64,000 nucleotides of DNA from Alentia gelatinosa (Eukaryota > Annelida > Polychaeta > Phyllodocida > Polynoidae), in the NCBI GenBank assembly GCA_950022655.1, contig OX465584.1, forward strand, positions 45,490,723-45,554,722, given 5' to 3'. Below, piece after piece: positions 1-11,933 of the stretch (positions within the stretch are counted from its first letter, which is position 1; each line of letters starts with the position of its first letter). Made by a program: the position numbers and the translations under genes. A model generated the notes under the pieces. The model was not told the DNA's origin. It saw only the letters and a list, made by a program, of their open reading frames with translations, and made no database searches.

Positions 1-456
1 CAGCCCCCTCCACTCGACCGTCCCAGCAGAGCAATTAGGGATTGACCAGAGCAAACGCTATTAGGCTTAATTAACCTGATTGCTGGTAAACAATTGAATC
101 ACCTGCCCGAGCCCTTGCGGACAATACCCCTATTATCGTTCAGCCCACTACGTGATCCCGCGATGAAACATTTACAGGGTTCGATATTTCACCGTGGCTG
201 GTAGCCTTCTACTGGTATGTGCGGACGTTGGATGTCGTTGTCATTTTGTTTCAGAATTAATTACTTTCCTCCATTGTTCCCACAGTGCAGCGAACAGTGT
301 TTTGACAGCTGCATGGTCTACCCTGCACCAAAATAAATGAGCAAGCATTGACAATGCCTATCGTGTGTGTATATCTTACAATGTTCAGGAATTTAAATAG
401 GAGACAGAATAATGCAGTGCGCCATCGAACACTGAGATTCTTCACAATCAAAATCC

Positions 457-459
<3 letters not shown>
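1..459. other. No gene seen
   Basis: Mixed-composition single-copy-looking DNA. I see no convincing exon, RNA gene or repeat before the AT microsatellite. Confidence 0.5.
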
Positions 460-527
<68 letters not shown>

Positions 528-556
528 TTGTATGTATATATGTATATATAAATATA

Positions 557-615
<59 letters not shown>
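460..615. repeat. (TA)n microsatellite with interruptions
   Basis: About 155 bp of almost pure TA dinucleotides, broken in the middle by a few TG and AAA interruptions around 517-562. The open frames across it (Tyr-Ile repeats on both strands) are translations of the microsatellite and not genes. Confidence 0.95.
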
Positions 616-619
<4 letters not shown>

Positions 620-1550
620 CAGATATTTCCCATACATGCTGTTTCTAAATGTATTCAAGGTTTAACGGATATCAATTCCTTTGATCATTTTTTGTTGTGG
701 ACACAATATTCTTTGTAGTTCAGCTTCCAAAAGGGCAAAGGCGAGTTGTACAACTAGGAGTTGCATCACCGGGAAAATTCACAATAGCGGGTTTCTAGTT
801 ACCCTTACGTATTCCTTCTCTCATTCTCACACTTGTATACGGTTCATGGAAAATGTATATGATACTTCCCCATCGCTAAACACTAAAGCAATAACATCGC
901 CATGATGGTTCCGTGAGAGTCATGTACAATTTCCCGACTCAGTCCAGACATAAGTTCATATGAGATGTTGATTATTAGTAGAATTGCCGACGTGCTTTTG
1001 TGTATTCTAGGAATTGTAGATGCGGGTTCATGGTGGTGATAATGGCCCATACTTAAGAGTGATCCGCTGCTGCTTATTGTTTATAATTCTAGTACGGTTC
1101 CCCATTATTGACATTATCACAAGTGTAGAAACGCTGCTAGAAAATAATATTTATGCTCTATACCCTACATAATTTGTACGCCTTAACTGGGCTACTATGA
1201 ATTGAATCGATCTGAAATACTCCTCTCCAACCAGATAATAAGCCCTGAATGATAATTAGAAAAAAAGGTATTACGTTGTTACGAAATGATTTGCTGTATA
1301 AACTGAAACGTCCTGGGGCAGGTTGAATATAGAATCGGACAAGAAGACCCTTATCTGTACCTCGTTCAAGGGTATCGTTTCCTCATTTTTAAGTTTGGTT
1401 ACCAAGGCAGTCTTAGCCGTCCATAAGGTTGTCCATAAGTGTTGAGTGAAGTTGACCCACATCATCCCTGGATCTCCTTGGTGTACAGAAAAGCGTCTTC
1501 ATGTATGATCCTAGATTATTAAATGGACCCTAGTCCCTCTGCACTTAGTA
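616..1550. other. No gene seen
   Basis: AT-leaning DNA with only short chance open frames. No repeat or RNA gene recognised. Confidence 0.4.
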
Positions 1551-1653
1551 TCACTTCTCTCTATCACTCTTTCTCTCTCTATCTTTATATTTCTTTGTGT
1601 ATTTCTCTCTCTCTCTCTTTGCTCATGTGTGTGTCTCTCTCCCTTCCTCTCTG
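1551..1653. repeat. Polypyrimidine (CT)n-rich tract
   Basis: Plus-strand C/T-rich stretch with two runs of CT dinucleotides and embedded TGTG steps. It could serve as a splice-acceptor pyrimidine tract but no exon is supported downstream. Confidence 0.7.
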
Positions 1654-3437
1654 CACAGCTCATCATTCATTCCACGAGGCCATTGCCTCGACGCCCTGCC
1701 TCACATCTGCACCACCCATGCGTTCCCACCGTACGTGGTTCCCCGGTCGTTCGCTAGGGGGGCATGTCAAAATTAGACTTGAGGGACAGTCTGATAGGGT
1801 GGAAGCTTCTCACCAGATCGTACATACACAACAGTGGCAGCAGAATCAAAACCTACAACATATGGACATGCGACAAAACAGCGGGAAAAAGAAATTTTGC
1901 ACTGGTGCTGAATAGGCAGGTGAAAATCTAGTGGAAAATGATGTACAATAACAGTGCCTTAGCTATTAGGTACATTAGGTATATTATCCACCGATTCTTC
2001 AACCATGTGAACATTCCGAATTATTTTTCAAGTGCGTGTGGTCCACATTATCATTCAAGCACCTGCAAAAATCATCAAAGTTCGTTGTTGAACAATATAT
2101 AGATATGTTATATGTACATGCACTTATGTTTACCTCATTTAAGTGCATTATATCATTTAATACCTAATTAGACGTTAGTGTTCATGATAACTACACTCGT
2201 AGTCAGCGTGAAGTCCGTTGGGTTTTGTAATTGAGCTTGAGACCGACATACCTCATTGAGCTATTGATGTTTGATATACATTGAACCTACAAAGGCAGTT
2301 GAGGAATTCGGCGATGCGTGAACTGAACACTGGCTAATCACGTAGGGGGCATCTATGTAGGCTGATTCCGGTCCAAATAGAAAATGGGACAGGTCACGAG
2401 TGATTTTGGCTGATCTTTTCAAATAAAATATTTCTCCTTCACGAGATCCGCCTAATACGTTATCTGCATTGGTTTAAAATAAAAGACAATAAACGGTAAA
2501 CAAAGTTCAACATGATGGATAACTTGGATGATAAGTTTAAAGGTTCGTTAAAAGCTGACAGAAATTTATGTATTTTTATCCATCCTAGACAACCTCTATG
2601 TTGATACTAGAAAATGTAAAATCTGGTATAGTGTTTAATACAAAAACGACCAAGATTGACATATAAAGAAATGATGTCCACTTATTTGAAATTTGGAATT
2701 AAATAAGCCATAGTATTGGTCAGGTACCACCTCAGTGCAATCCCACAACGGTAGGAGTTACCTAGCCTGATATGTGAGTACATAGGACAGGCTTCTAGGC
2801 TGGCGAGTGTGTCGCCCCTTGCTCTACTTGCACCACTTCGAATTGATAGCTCGTAACTGAAAGGTAGCTTTACAAGAGAATGCATTCTTAGATTCCCTGA
2901 AATGATCATTTTTGATACAGAAAGTATTGTGGGAGTATAGATTAATCGCTAAGCAGAAATTTCGTCATTATAAACTAATATCATATTTCACAAGGGAAAT
3001 CTGAAAAAGGTTCACTAATATTAGTGGATTAATGTAACTGTCAGATCTGTGTAAATAAACGATACTTTCTACATTAGAATTGCTTCATTCTTTATCGTCC
3101 GAAGTATGGGGCTGTAACCTGGCCACCCAGTCCCTTCTCCGTTAGTTGGGGTCTTGGTCTCTCTGCAACGCGCCCAATGATTTCTTCCGTTTTCCTATTT
3201 TCTTTCTCTACTTTGAATGTTCCATCATCACTCAGATCCACTTTGCTTTCAGGCCATTCTTCTTTCAGGGAGATAAAATATACATCAAAATGCTCTAACC
3301 AGGGTCAGTGGGTTTTAGTAGAAGGTACCGAACTTTGACTGGTCAGACCTATCAATATAAAATGATTGACAGGTGTTTGACCCCGCCCCTAACTGTCTCG
3401 CCAGGTGTCATGGGAATGTGGCGATCACACCAAACAG
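1654..3437. other. No gene seen
   Basis: No convincing coding, RNA or repeat structure recognised in this stretch. Confidence 0.4.
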
Positions 3438-3455
3438 AAGCGCCACCTGGTGTGG
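3438..3455 (-). promoter_or_regulatory. CTCF-like motif
   Basis: Read on the minus strand this is CCACACCAGGTGGCGCTT, a near match to the bilaterian CTCF core (CCASYAGRKGGCRS). Binding is inference from the motif only. The flanking 200 bp is GC-richer than its surroundings. Confidence 0.4.
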
Positions 3456-6400
3456 CCCTAAACGGTGGCCGCTAATCGCACTACTCGATGACCAGACACA
3501 CACAAATGAAACCACCCGATGACCAGGCACACATTAATCCCACCCGCAGCGCGCCCAGCACGGAGAGTAGCCTGAACCGGGACGGCGTTAAGCTACGTAA
3601 CGGGACGATTTAGTGGTCCAATGGAAATAATAACACATTGCGGGCGATGCTGATTGGGAAATGGCAATGTTTTTTGACGGAGATTGGGACATGTGTCAGG
3701 TTGTGTTTTGTTGACTTTGGGCATGATTCATAGGTCTTGGGGTGATTTTTCTCGCCCTTCCACTCATTCTTCTTCAAGGGTTTCTGGCTTTTTGGGCATA
3801 GTTTTGCATATTTCAATTTGATAAACCTGATCTTGCATTAATCGTTTGATCTGTAAATTGTGAAATAAAAAAGTAATGAACTGATTTTTCTCTTCTAATC
3901 CCCGCGCGTTCATATTACTTTGCCATTATGAAACTTATTCATTCACCCTTTCTTATCACTTTCACCAGATGCCACAGTCACAACTAAATTTTATCTATAT
4001 AGATTTCCTACAAAGGACCAACGTTTTCTCGACATTAAGGAGCAATCTGCGGGTACAAGTCACTTATAAACAGAATTGATACTGCCTTTCAATTGGCAAA
4101 TTTGTCCCTATTGCTAGAGTAGGTGCAGTCTGGCAAATGATTGTTGTGGTGTCAACTTCCATGCACATATTTTGTGAAAAGAAGCTTACTTTTATTTATA
4201 AAGAGGAACCAGGGCATGAACACCTCTTTCTGTAAATATCAACAACTGCAATGGATCCTTTCCCACAGGCCGGGAGTCCGCCTTATCTGTTTGGATAAGC
4301 AATGTCCTCGGCCGAGCAATTACATAGCAACCTATTCTTTACCATTATAGCACTGAGTGTGTGAGCGTAACACGGCTATAATTAACGTTCAGATTAAATC
4401 CAGAGAAAGTAGAGTGCTTGCATCATATTCTATAGTATTCCAGTTCCAATTTGGCATATTAGGCATGCATATTACCTCGTTAATGCCTCAGATATACCTT
4501 AGATAACACAGGAACATCACAAATGCACGATGATATATCGGCAGACTGGCCAGCATATACTTATGTTAATCTATGTGAAATTGAGACAATTATCAGCAAG
4601 ACAGTCAATATTTGATAATAAAACACTCTGCTTTGTCCCGGCAGTCGTATCTTGCCAGAATTAAAGTCGTCCACTCACACCTACTGCCCATACTTTAGAT
4701 GTACATGTATATACACAATATTAACTGATTTCAGGGACAAGATGCTACAATCTCCGATTTCCCAATGCGTAGTAATATCCGAGCATATGTTAGGATATTA
4801 TGTAAAGTCTGGTCAAAGGAGATTATGACCATTTTTATCTAAAACTAGTTTATGTTGTTTTTATCAACCATCATTCGGCGTTAATAATTGCAGTGTTCTA
4901 ATATTTCCAAATATTTGAAACTCGATTGATGCGACTCCTATTGTTGATGGAAAATTGTTGTTTAATTGCTCATGAGGTAGCAGCTCTGGTGAACATGACG
5001 GTTTTCGGTAAAACCCTACGAGAGAGAAATAGTTCCGCCATCTTACATTTTTTGTGACTTCATATACATGTTTTATTATTTATTATTAGCAGAAAGAATA
5101 TTATTTTACATTTCGCAAATGTCTAGTAACATTGATCAGCTTCTTACGATTGCCAATTAATCGCCACTGAGGGGCTAAATGACGTTTGGGGACTTCTTCC
5201 CGTAAACTCCTACTTGCAAATTACTCACACCCAATGCGTAATCTATGGAAACTCCGTAATCAGTGTTCAATAAAAGCCCTGAATCCCATACACATTAGCC
5301 TAGAATTAGTGGTGTTTCACCGAGCGACTACCTAACTAAACAATGCACCTAGGCGGCCCTGATGGGTAACTCATGTATTGGAAGACTGACATGTGCAGCA
5401 TTACAAGGAAACGAATACAGGCCCCACACCAACAGACGTCAAGCATTTTGACCACGATCCCGGGACTCCAGTTAATGTGCGTGTGTTATTAGGGGAGTGT
5501 CCGGAGAGATGGGAGAGAGTAATACGATCCACTACCGGCTGTGTGATGTCTAGGGCTGGTGGTGGCGCCAGCCTGGCTTCATCCCTGGTCTGTTCATTTC
5601 ACCAGTTGTCCCCTTGACACTGTCCAGACCCACCCGACCGGCCCCTGTCCGCCGTACAGCCAAGACCTGTCCCGCTGATAAGGGAGGACACTCTGAAGTC
5701 TGTTTGATTTCTGTTATATTCTCTTATAGCATCATTGGTAAACTAGACTTGGTTATTTCATAGGTGGCCCTTCTTTTAGCTCCACACCAACTGTCTAATC
5801 AACTGTTGATTAGACAGCCCCTTCGAATGTGCACATGTGTCGTGTTGACAAACAAAATCCTTCAACACATGAGGTTCTTTTCAGTGAAGAAAGTAACCCC
5901 TAAGACTGTGTCTGATTTGACATGGCAAATAACAGAAACGAGTGTATATCATTTACCATATAAATATATGCATCTATATTTAGAAGTAAAACATAAAATA
6001 CTCCTCAAAATGTCAAGAATTTGGGATATATGAAAAGCTGGGCAGATTTGGCCCAAAACAGGAAGGTCAGTACAGAGATACAAGCGGGAACAGGAAGCAA
6101 AGTGGAGGATCTATGCTAGGAGAGTGTCAATAGGCTAAATTTATGAAGGCTTCCCGTAGGTGAATGTAGCCTCCATCCAACAGTTTAAGTCGGTCAGCAA
6201 CATACCTTGTGCATGGAATAACCATTAAATACAGATAAACACCACTAAGCGGGTCACCTGCGTTCCAGGACAAATGGTCTGCCTGGCCTACGTACACACA
6301 TGTATTCATATAGTAGGCCAGGTACCGCCTACCATTTTTCTGGTGCATTATGGGATTGCACTGATTTGGTACCAGATCAATACCAATCGGTTGTGTGAGT

Positions 6401-6752
6401 TTTGGGGAGATTGGAGACCTCCATCGAGACAACGGTTACCACCTAAACAGCCCCTACTGTAACAGAACCATTTAAGTATTCTGTGCTTACCTGCTACGCC
6501 GGCATTCTATGTACCCTTTGCACTTATTGTACGATCTTGAGATTGTTTTCTCTTTAAGGTCAGTAATACAAAACAAATATAATCGCACTCTATTCGTGTA
6601 TTTTTCTCAATTCTATGAAGCAACTTTTTGAAGATTTTGAATAGGTCTTCTAGTCATTCTCCACATAACTCATTGGCCTGTATTTATCTCTGTGGATGGG
6701 AGAATGAAAGATTATCTCTGTACATACTTATCTCGCGATACCGAAAAATAGT
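3456..6752. other. No gene seen; two small hairpins
   Basis: Mostly AT-rich DNA. A hairpin with a perfect 12-bp stem and 3-nt loop lies at 5791-5817, and one with a 10-bp stem at 6282-6291/6313-6322. No exon is supported. Confidence 0.4.
6744..6748 (-). terminator. Likely Pol III T-run terminator of tRNA-Gly
   Basis: TTTTT on the minus strand, four bases after the 3' end of the tRNA. Short T-runs at this distance are the standard RNA polymerase III stop signal. Confidence 0.7.
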
Positions 6753-6823
6753 TGCATCGGCCGGGAATCGAACCCGGGCCGCCCGCGTGGCAGGCGAGCA
6801 TTCTACCACTGAACCACCGATGC
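6753..6823 (-). tRNA. tRNA-Gly (anticodon GCC)
   Basis: A 71-nt cloverleaf read on the minus strand, the usual length for cytosolic animal tRNA-Gly. The acceptor stem GCATCGG pairs perfectly with CCGATGC, followed by discriminator A. The D arm has the A-box-like GTGGTTCAGTGGTAGAAT. The anticodon loop CTGCCAC places GCC (complement at 6789-6791) over a CTCGC/GCGGG stem, and the T arm contains GGTTCGATTCC, the B box. No intron is present and the CCA tail is not encoded, as expected in eukaryotes. Transcription would be by RNA polymerase III from the internal A and B boxes. A T-run that could stop Pol III is not obvious directly downstream (below 6753), where the plus strand reads accgaaaaatagt; the AAAAA at 6744-6748 is a TTTTT on the transcript strand and is the likely terminator. 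Confidence 0.97.
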
Positions 6824-7834
6824 TTGGGTAACACGAGGTCTGACCATATATATAAACATTTATCTTTAATTTAGTCGACAGGTGCCCTCAGGTTGTAGGA
6901 GTTCGTATTCGATGTAAAGTGTTACAAAACTGGGAAACCTCGGTGGGGGGTTGTGGTTGAGGGTGGGGGACACTGTATTCATAGTTCTACGGTAGGACGC
7001 CAGTGGGCTAAGGCTTACCAGAACAAGTGTAGTCAGAGAGTACCCGACAAACCTCTCAAACTTCAAACATCAGACATCATCATTCCAAACAGTGGGATCC
7101 GAAGCACAAAAACAACACAAACACCGTGTAGGAAAGATAAACAGAAAACCAATGCTTGTTTGCATAATGTACATTGGCGTGCGATAAGAAGACAAGACTT
7201 ACGACTGAGAAATCTAACACTGAGCCTGCAGCAATGATGATACCTCCAGGCGATGGCTGAACTTAGAACCAAGCGAAGGCTCGTCAACTAAGTGCCTCTC
7301 ACTACTCCAACAGGCAAATATAAAAAAATATCCTCTCAATCATTTGTATTTATCTTTCTATCCCTCGCGGCGAAGGTACATTAAATCCAACAGACAGTAA
7401 AACAGCTTTAAATTGCAGTTTTCTCTGTGACTACATTGAAAGCTGTGGCTTATAAAGGAGGAAACATATGATTGATGGTAAACTTCTTTCTTTACTGCGG
7501 AATTTCGTAGTGCCTCATTATCAACCGACTGTCAACGGACGCTACCCGGCCTCGCTTTCGATTCGCTTCCGCTCTCCTTCACTGAAGGCGTGAAAAAGAG
7601 AAGGGGCGCCTTTCGCTGAAGCTGGATGCTGTGGAATCCTTTGTTTAACGTTGGTGTCTTTGCCTTATGCTGAATTGATTATTTATGGTTACCGGAAGAA
7701 ACTAGTCAGTGGAAATATTCCTCCTACTTCTTTTCTCTCTGCATTACCTTTGGCCAGATTATTGTATACGTCCAAACGACTGGCATTCGAGTAACAAGAG
7801 GGAGGACTCAGGATATCCAGTAATTGCTTAGGCA
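6824..7834. other. No gene seen
   Basis: Overlapping chance frames on both strands at about 6950-7290 show no recognisable domain. No repeat recognised. Confidence 0.4.
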
Positions 7835-7927
7835 CCCTTCGTTTACCCTTTAAGGGTATGTTGTGCCCTTCACCTACCCTTTAAGGGCATGTGGTGCCCT
7901 TCATTTACTCCTTAAGGGTATGTGGTT
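7835..7927. repeat. 31-bp tandem repeat, three copies
   Basis: CCCTTC recurs at 7835, 7866 and 7897, a 31-bp period. Each unit holds a near-palindrome ACCCTTTAAGGGT followed by ATGTGGTG-like sequence. The copies differ at a few positions. Confidence 0.85.
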
Positions 7928-8696
7928 TCACGACGGTTCACACATCGTTGACTAGATGATGTACATTTTCCAATTTTTCCATTTAGAAGTGTAAAGTAGG
8001 ATATTTCAAATATATTTTTAAGTCATCGCGAATGATTGAAAAAGTATCATTTGAAATAAATGTTTCTAGCGTCACGACCATTTAGAAATTTGAACACCGT
8101 TTAGCTATCCTACATCTGAAGTCAAGTGTAGCCCTTCCGCCGATTAAACCGATGTTCCGATGTGACAACCATTTTGTGTTTTATTTCCTCGTTAGGTGCT
8201 CAAGATGTAGAAAAAGGTGGCTTGTTACAGGCATTACCGGCTTCACCTTTTGACCCCTGGAACAAAAAGCTACAAAGAACCTGCTGTCTAATCGAGCAGC
8301 ACGCCACAACCTCGCCGAGGTCTTCTGTGAGGGCTGAATTTCCTTTTTTTCTGTGAAAATGATGCTCTTTCTTCCTCAGTGTGCCTTGGTATGTTGACGC
8401 GACATCCGTTGGAGATTTACTAAAACTGATAGCAAAATGGTAAATAGACTATTTTGAGAAATCTCGCTCTAATGGGTCAAAGTTTTGATTTAAGATATGG
8501 TGATCGTACAAACATGAAGCGCTGGTGTAACCTGGAAATAACTGAATGGAAGAAAGTTTTAGACAGAGGAAAACTCTCTTTATAGATTAAGGCCCTCCTA
8601 TGAAGCAATATGTGGCCTAGCTAAAGCATACCCCTTCAGTACATCCTGTAGAACCTATTCCTATTTACCCATTATTGAACTAACTAGAGTTACATA
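7928..8696. other. No gene seen
   Basis: No exon or RNA recognised. The next repeat unit starts near 8697. Confidence 0.4.
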
Positions 8697-8918
8697 CCGC
8701 TGCTGGGGGGTGCATTAAAAATAAATTATGTGTCGAGGTTGAGGTTTTCGTCCCGCTCTCATGTTTTTGTCCCGCTTTGACGTTTTCGTCCTGCTCTGAT
8801 CACGTGATACAATACAGCAGCTGGACGAAACAATAGCTGTTGTGGTTACTCGATAAGGGTGACCATTATCTTCGGAAGTGTTTCAGGTAAAGAATTAAGC
8901 ATTTTTATCGATATTTAA

Positions 8919-9095
8919 AGGTATATAGGAATAGGGAAACCAAGTACCGGTAAGCAAAAGTCAAAGTTACTCGGTAAGGCTTGGAAAAATTACTGCCCGC
9001 GGCTAATGCCTTGGGCAGTAATTTTTCCAAGCCTTACCTCGTAACTTTGAACTTTTGCTCACCGGAACATAGTTTCCCTCTATCATTATATACCT
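8919..9095. repeat. Long imperfect hairpin, copy 1
   Basis: Two arms of roughly 80 bp. The left arm runs AGGTATATAGGAATAGGGAAAC through GGCTTGGAAAAATTACTGCC, and the right arm is its near reverse complement ending GTTTCCC...ATACCT. The loop lies around 9001-9010. Copy 2 is at 9541-9714. Confidence 0.85.
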
Positions 9096-9257
9096 GTGTC
9101 CTAATGTCTATGCAATACTGCCCACTGCTAGGGGTGCAGTAATAATAATGTTCGTGCCCACTGTGAGAGTGACATAATAAGTCATTGAAATGTCGTTTTT
9201 TCATTGATTTAATGTATATGATAATAAGCAAACGTCCTGACTGCAGATGAAATGATT

Positions 9258-9342
9258 CTCGTTCTCAGTCAGTCGTCGATTTCATACTGCCTTCCACCTA
9301 TGGCGTCAGGCAGTATGATATCGATGACTGACCTTGAACAGG
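9258..9342. repeat. Hairpin between the two long-hairpin copies
   Basis: Arms near 9267-9292 and 9309-9333 share the core CGATTTCATACTGCC / GGCAGTATGATATCG. The sequence differs from the flanking hairpins, but size and style are similar. Confidence 0.75.
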
Positions 9343-9441
9343 AACCTTCGTCCACAGTAAGGACGTTTCCTAATATTCCTATATAACTATGAGCGAACAA
9401 CCTATGATTATTCAACGCTGCTGGGGGTGGATTAACTTTTG

Positions 9442-9498
9442 TTTACTGCCCAGGTTGACGTTTACTGCCCAGGTTGACGTTTACTGCCCAGGTTGACG
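9442..9498. repeat. 19-bp tandem repeat, three copies
   Basis: TTTACTGCCCAGGTTGACG repeated exactly three times (9442, 9461, 9480), just upstream of hairpin copy 2. The equivalent place upstream of copy 1 has a different but similarly built short repeat (TTTTCGTCCCGCTCT-like, 8745-8800). Confidence 0.95.
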
Positions 9499-9540
9499 TT
9501 CAGAGACATTCGGTTTTTATCGATATTGGCCGACAATTGA

Positions 9541-9714
9541 AGGTATACATATAGGAATAGGGAAACCACGTACCAGTGGAAGTAAGTCAAAGCTACTCGG
9601 TAAGGCTTGGAAAAATTACTGCCCGCGGCTATGCCTTTAGCAGTAATTTTTCCAAGCCTTACCTCGAAACTTTGACTTATTCCCACCGAACATAGTTTCC
9701 CTCTATTCCTATTT
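9541..9714. repeat. Long imperfect hairpin, copy 2
   Basis: Same arms as 8919-9095 with scattered differences, including GGTAAGGCTTGGAAAAATTA in the left arm and its reverse complement in the right. The loop is at about 9626-9640. Confidence 0.85.
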
Positions 9715-11092
9715 CTGCAATACACCATAGTACTGTCACCACAGTATATCTAGACACGGTGTCTACTGAGACTTATGATACATCTCCAGACATGAATCGA
9801 TATCGCGTTGGAAAGTGAGCTTTAATCAGTAGCCGATCATCCGATGATGCATCTCGATACACGTATCGTAAGGTCTATCGTAGGGTATTAGGAGCTCAGT
9901 GGACGCCGGATCTAACATGGATTTTGTATTTCAATATCTTCCATTTCCAACATCCGCAAATATCTGAATGGAATTTCTAAGGCTTAGCGTTGATGGGAAT
10001 TACTGAAACAAAAGACCCCTTCACTCGTTGGAAACGGCTCGGCCTCCCATTACCCAGACTACAACTAGTGATCCCTGCAGGCGCAGAAGAGCCTTCAATC
10101 CGCTCTAAATATAGCAGCCTCTAGCTAATCGAGTCCCCTCCAAACAATACATCCGAAATTGCACCTAATTGGCCGGGAATCAACCTATTTAGATAATTTC
10201 TAGGAACAAGACTCGAACTTTGCTTGAAACTGTCCTCCTCAAACTTCATCATAAAGAGGGTTAGGGCGACCACAGTCGTCAGCTCTGAGTGCGGAATGAA
10301 CCTTCTCCTCCAAGGCATTGCATTTACTTTACATTAGATCCAAAGTCCAAGATCAACCTTGAAACTAAGCGCAAATAGATCTACAATGTTTTCTTTACAG
10401 TATCTCTAGGTATGTCTCCATTTCATCTGCAGAGATGAGTCTGATGCTTTTTAGATGAATAATTTATACTTTCTCAATACACAGAGGCTACATCGCAGTT
10501 TAAACTGAATATCTGGGGAAAATACCATCATGGTTAGAGGTCAGATATAAAAAATCAACCTATGTACAATTCCGATGCATTGGATTCCATCTTTCTAAAT
10601 ACTCTAAATCTAAATGATATCAGAGGTAATACATACGAGGCCTAATATGAAATATTCACAACAATGATAGACATTTTGAGACATAAACGTCGCATTCAGC
10701 TTTTCAGGACACATGGTAATGAAAGATTCAGAGGTATCCATACAACAATCACTTTATTGCTGAATATTTTTAATACATAAATATCGGACCCATCTTTTCA
10801 GAACACAGAACAAAGATTACCTAAAAGTCAAAACTTCAGATTCTCCTTAATGAATGCATATGTGCACATGTAATTTGGGTTACGCTGCATAATGTAACTT
10901 TAATTCGTGTACTGTCGTGCGTATTTCCTATCTGTGTAATTTACTATAGATCTCAGAAACTAGCGTGAACAAATCGAACTGGACGCGAACATAATGGTAA
11001 TGACAGGTGCACCATCATGACCCAGCACAGCTTATTGATTGAATTCGGCGCCTCCGCCCGCAAAATATGTGTGTGTCCCATGATTCAGTGGA
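9715..11092. other. No gene seen
   Basis: An open frame of 65 codons on the minus strand (10121-10318) has no recognisable domain. Nothing else stands out. Confidence 0.4.
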
Positions 11093-11216
11093 CAAGATGG
11101 CCGCTGGCTAGCCATAAAGCCCGAGCTAGGTGCCAGTTGTTGCCACAGTTTGGTATTCAGTTCGGTGTCGGGCCGACATGAAACATGAATGACGCCTACG
11201 TAGCGCCATCTGTTGA
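11093..11216. promoter_or_regulatory. YY1-like and CTCF-like motifs in a GC-rich patch
   Basis: CAAGATGGCCGCT (11093-11105, plus) matches the YY1 consensus. TAGCGCCATCTGTTG (11201-11215) is, on the minus strand, AGATGGCGCTA, the core shared by vertebrate and fly CTCF sites. The patch is CpG-richer than the flanks. A promoter or boundary role is inference. Confidence 0.3.
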
Positions 11217-11785
11217 GTGCTAGGTGCCCACACATTTACTGAGCAATGGGTTGGGGCACCCCCACCCCCAACTCTCTTAGGGGCCAAAGGGTGCAATAAT
11301 GCAAAAATTAGTCCACTTTACTGAATGCTTAATGAGGAAACGATTCAGAGTTTTGTTATTGTAACAGGGAAAATACGGAGATTGTGACCAAACTAAATAC
11401 ATTTCCCGCAGACCCAAGTATATTGGGGTAGATACCTGTATCTTATTTACAACTTACTTTACCATATAGAATAGGATGTATAAATGGACTTTCAAATTGG
11501 ATTATATTCTGTCTCCACGAAGTTGGTCTGTAAATGAATGGACATAACCACGGACCTATATCTAGGTCCGGGACATAACCTACAGAAGGCCCTGCGTCAA
11601 GATACCTATGATAGGTGGACGCTTTCTTGAATAGACTGTGACTTGCGATGCACAACAAGTACATTTATTATTATGCAATGCCCTTCAGTCTCCTGGACAT
11701 TGTTTTCTTTCCTTCTAAATTATTTCTGTGTAGGTCAAATTAATCTTGTTTCATGATCCACTTGCAACAGGACCCTTGGATGTGT
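11217..11785. other. No gene seen
   Basis: No exon, RNA or repeat recognised. Confidence 0.35.
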
Positions 11786-11846
11786 AGGTCACCTGGTGAC
11801 CTTGACCTGTCATGTGACCTGCTGTTACCTGTTAACATGGCTGACC
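11786..11846. promoter_or_regulatory. Cluster of nuclear-receptor half sites
   Basis: AGGTCA (11786-11791) faces TGACCT (11797-11802) as an inverted repeat with 5-bp spacing. TGACCT follows directly at 11803-11808 and again at 11815-11820. On the minus strand the paired site reads AGGTCAAGGTCA, which contains TCAAGGTCA, the monomer site of NR5A/ERR-type receptors. Confidence 0.4.
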
Positions 11847-11914
11847 TGTCAGCGTCCGTGACAAATAGCCCTGGGTACTCACTAACAGGTCTCCATCTTT
11901 TCGACACTCCACCG

Positions 11915-11933
11915 TGACGTCATGAGTCACGTG
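11915..11933. promoter_or_regulatory. Overlapping CRE, AP-1 and E-box sites
   Basis: TGACGTCA (11915-11922) abuts TGAGTCA (11923-11929), which overlaps CACGTG (11928-11933). These are three bZIP/bHLH consensus sites within 19 bp. Confidence 0.4.

Larger units (their letters stand above)
8697..9714. repeat. Composite duplicated hairpin-repeat locus
   Basis: Two related blocks, about 8697-9095 and 9415-9714. Each begins with CTGCTGGGGG-like sequence, continues with short GTTTTCGTCC-like or GTTTACTGCC-like tandem repeats, and ends with a long hairpin. The repeated layout suggests duplication of a non-autonomous mobile element. No ORF is encoded. Confidence 0.7.

Noticed and set aside
257..658. 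133-codon Tyr-Ile repeat ORF on the minus strand
   Set aside because: It is the translation of the (TA)n microsatellite.
6628..6831. 67-codon plus-strand ORF
   Set aside because: Its C-terminal part is the antisense translation of the tRNA-Gly gene (the typical GNRTRA peptide), so not a protein gene.
7835..7927. CRISPR-like array
   Set aside because: Contiguous 31-bp tandem repeats without unique spacers, in a eukaryotic context.
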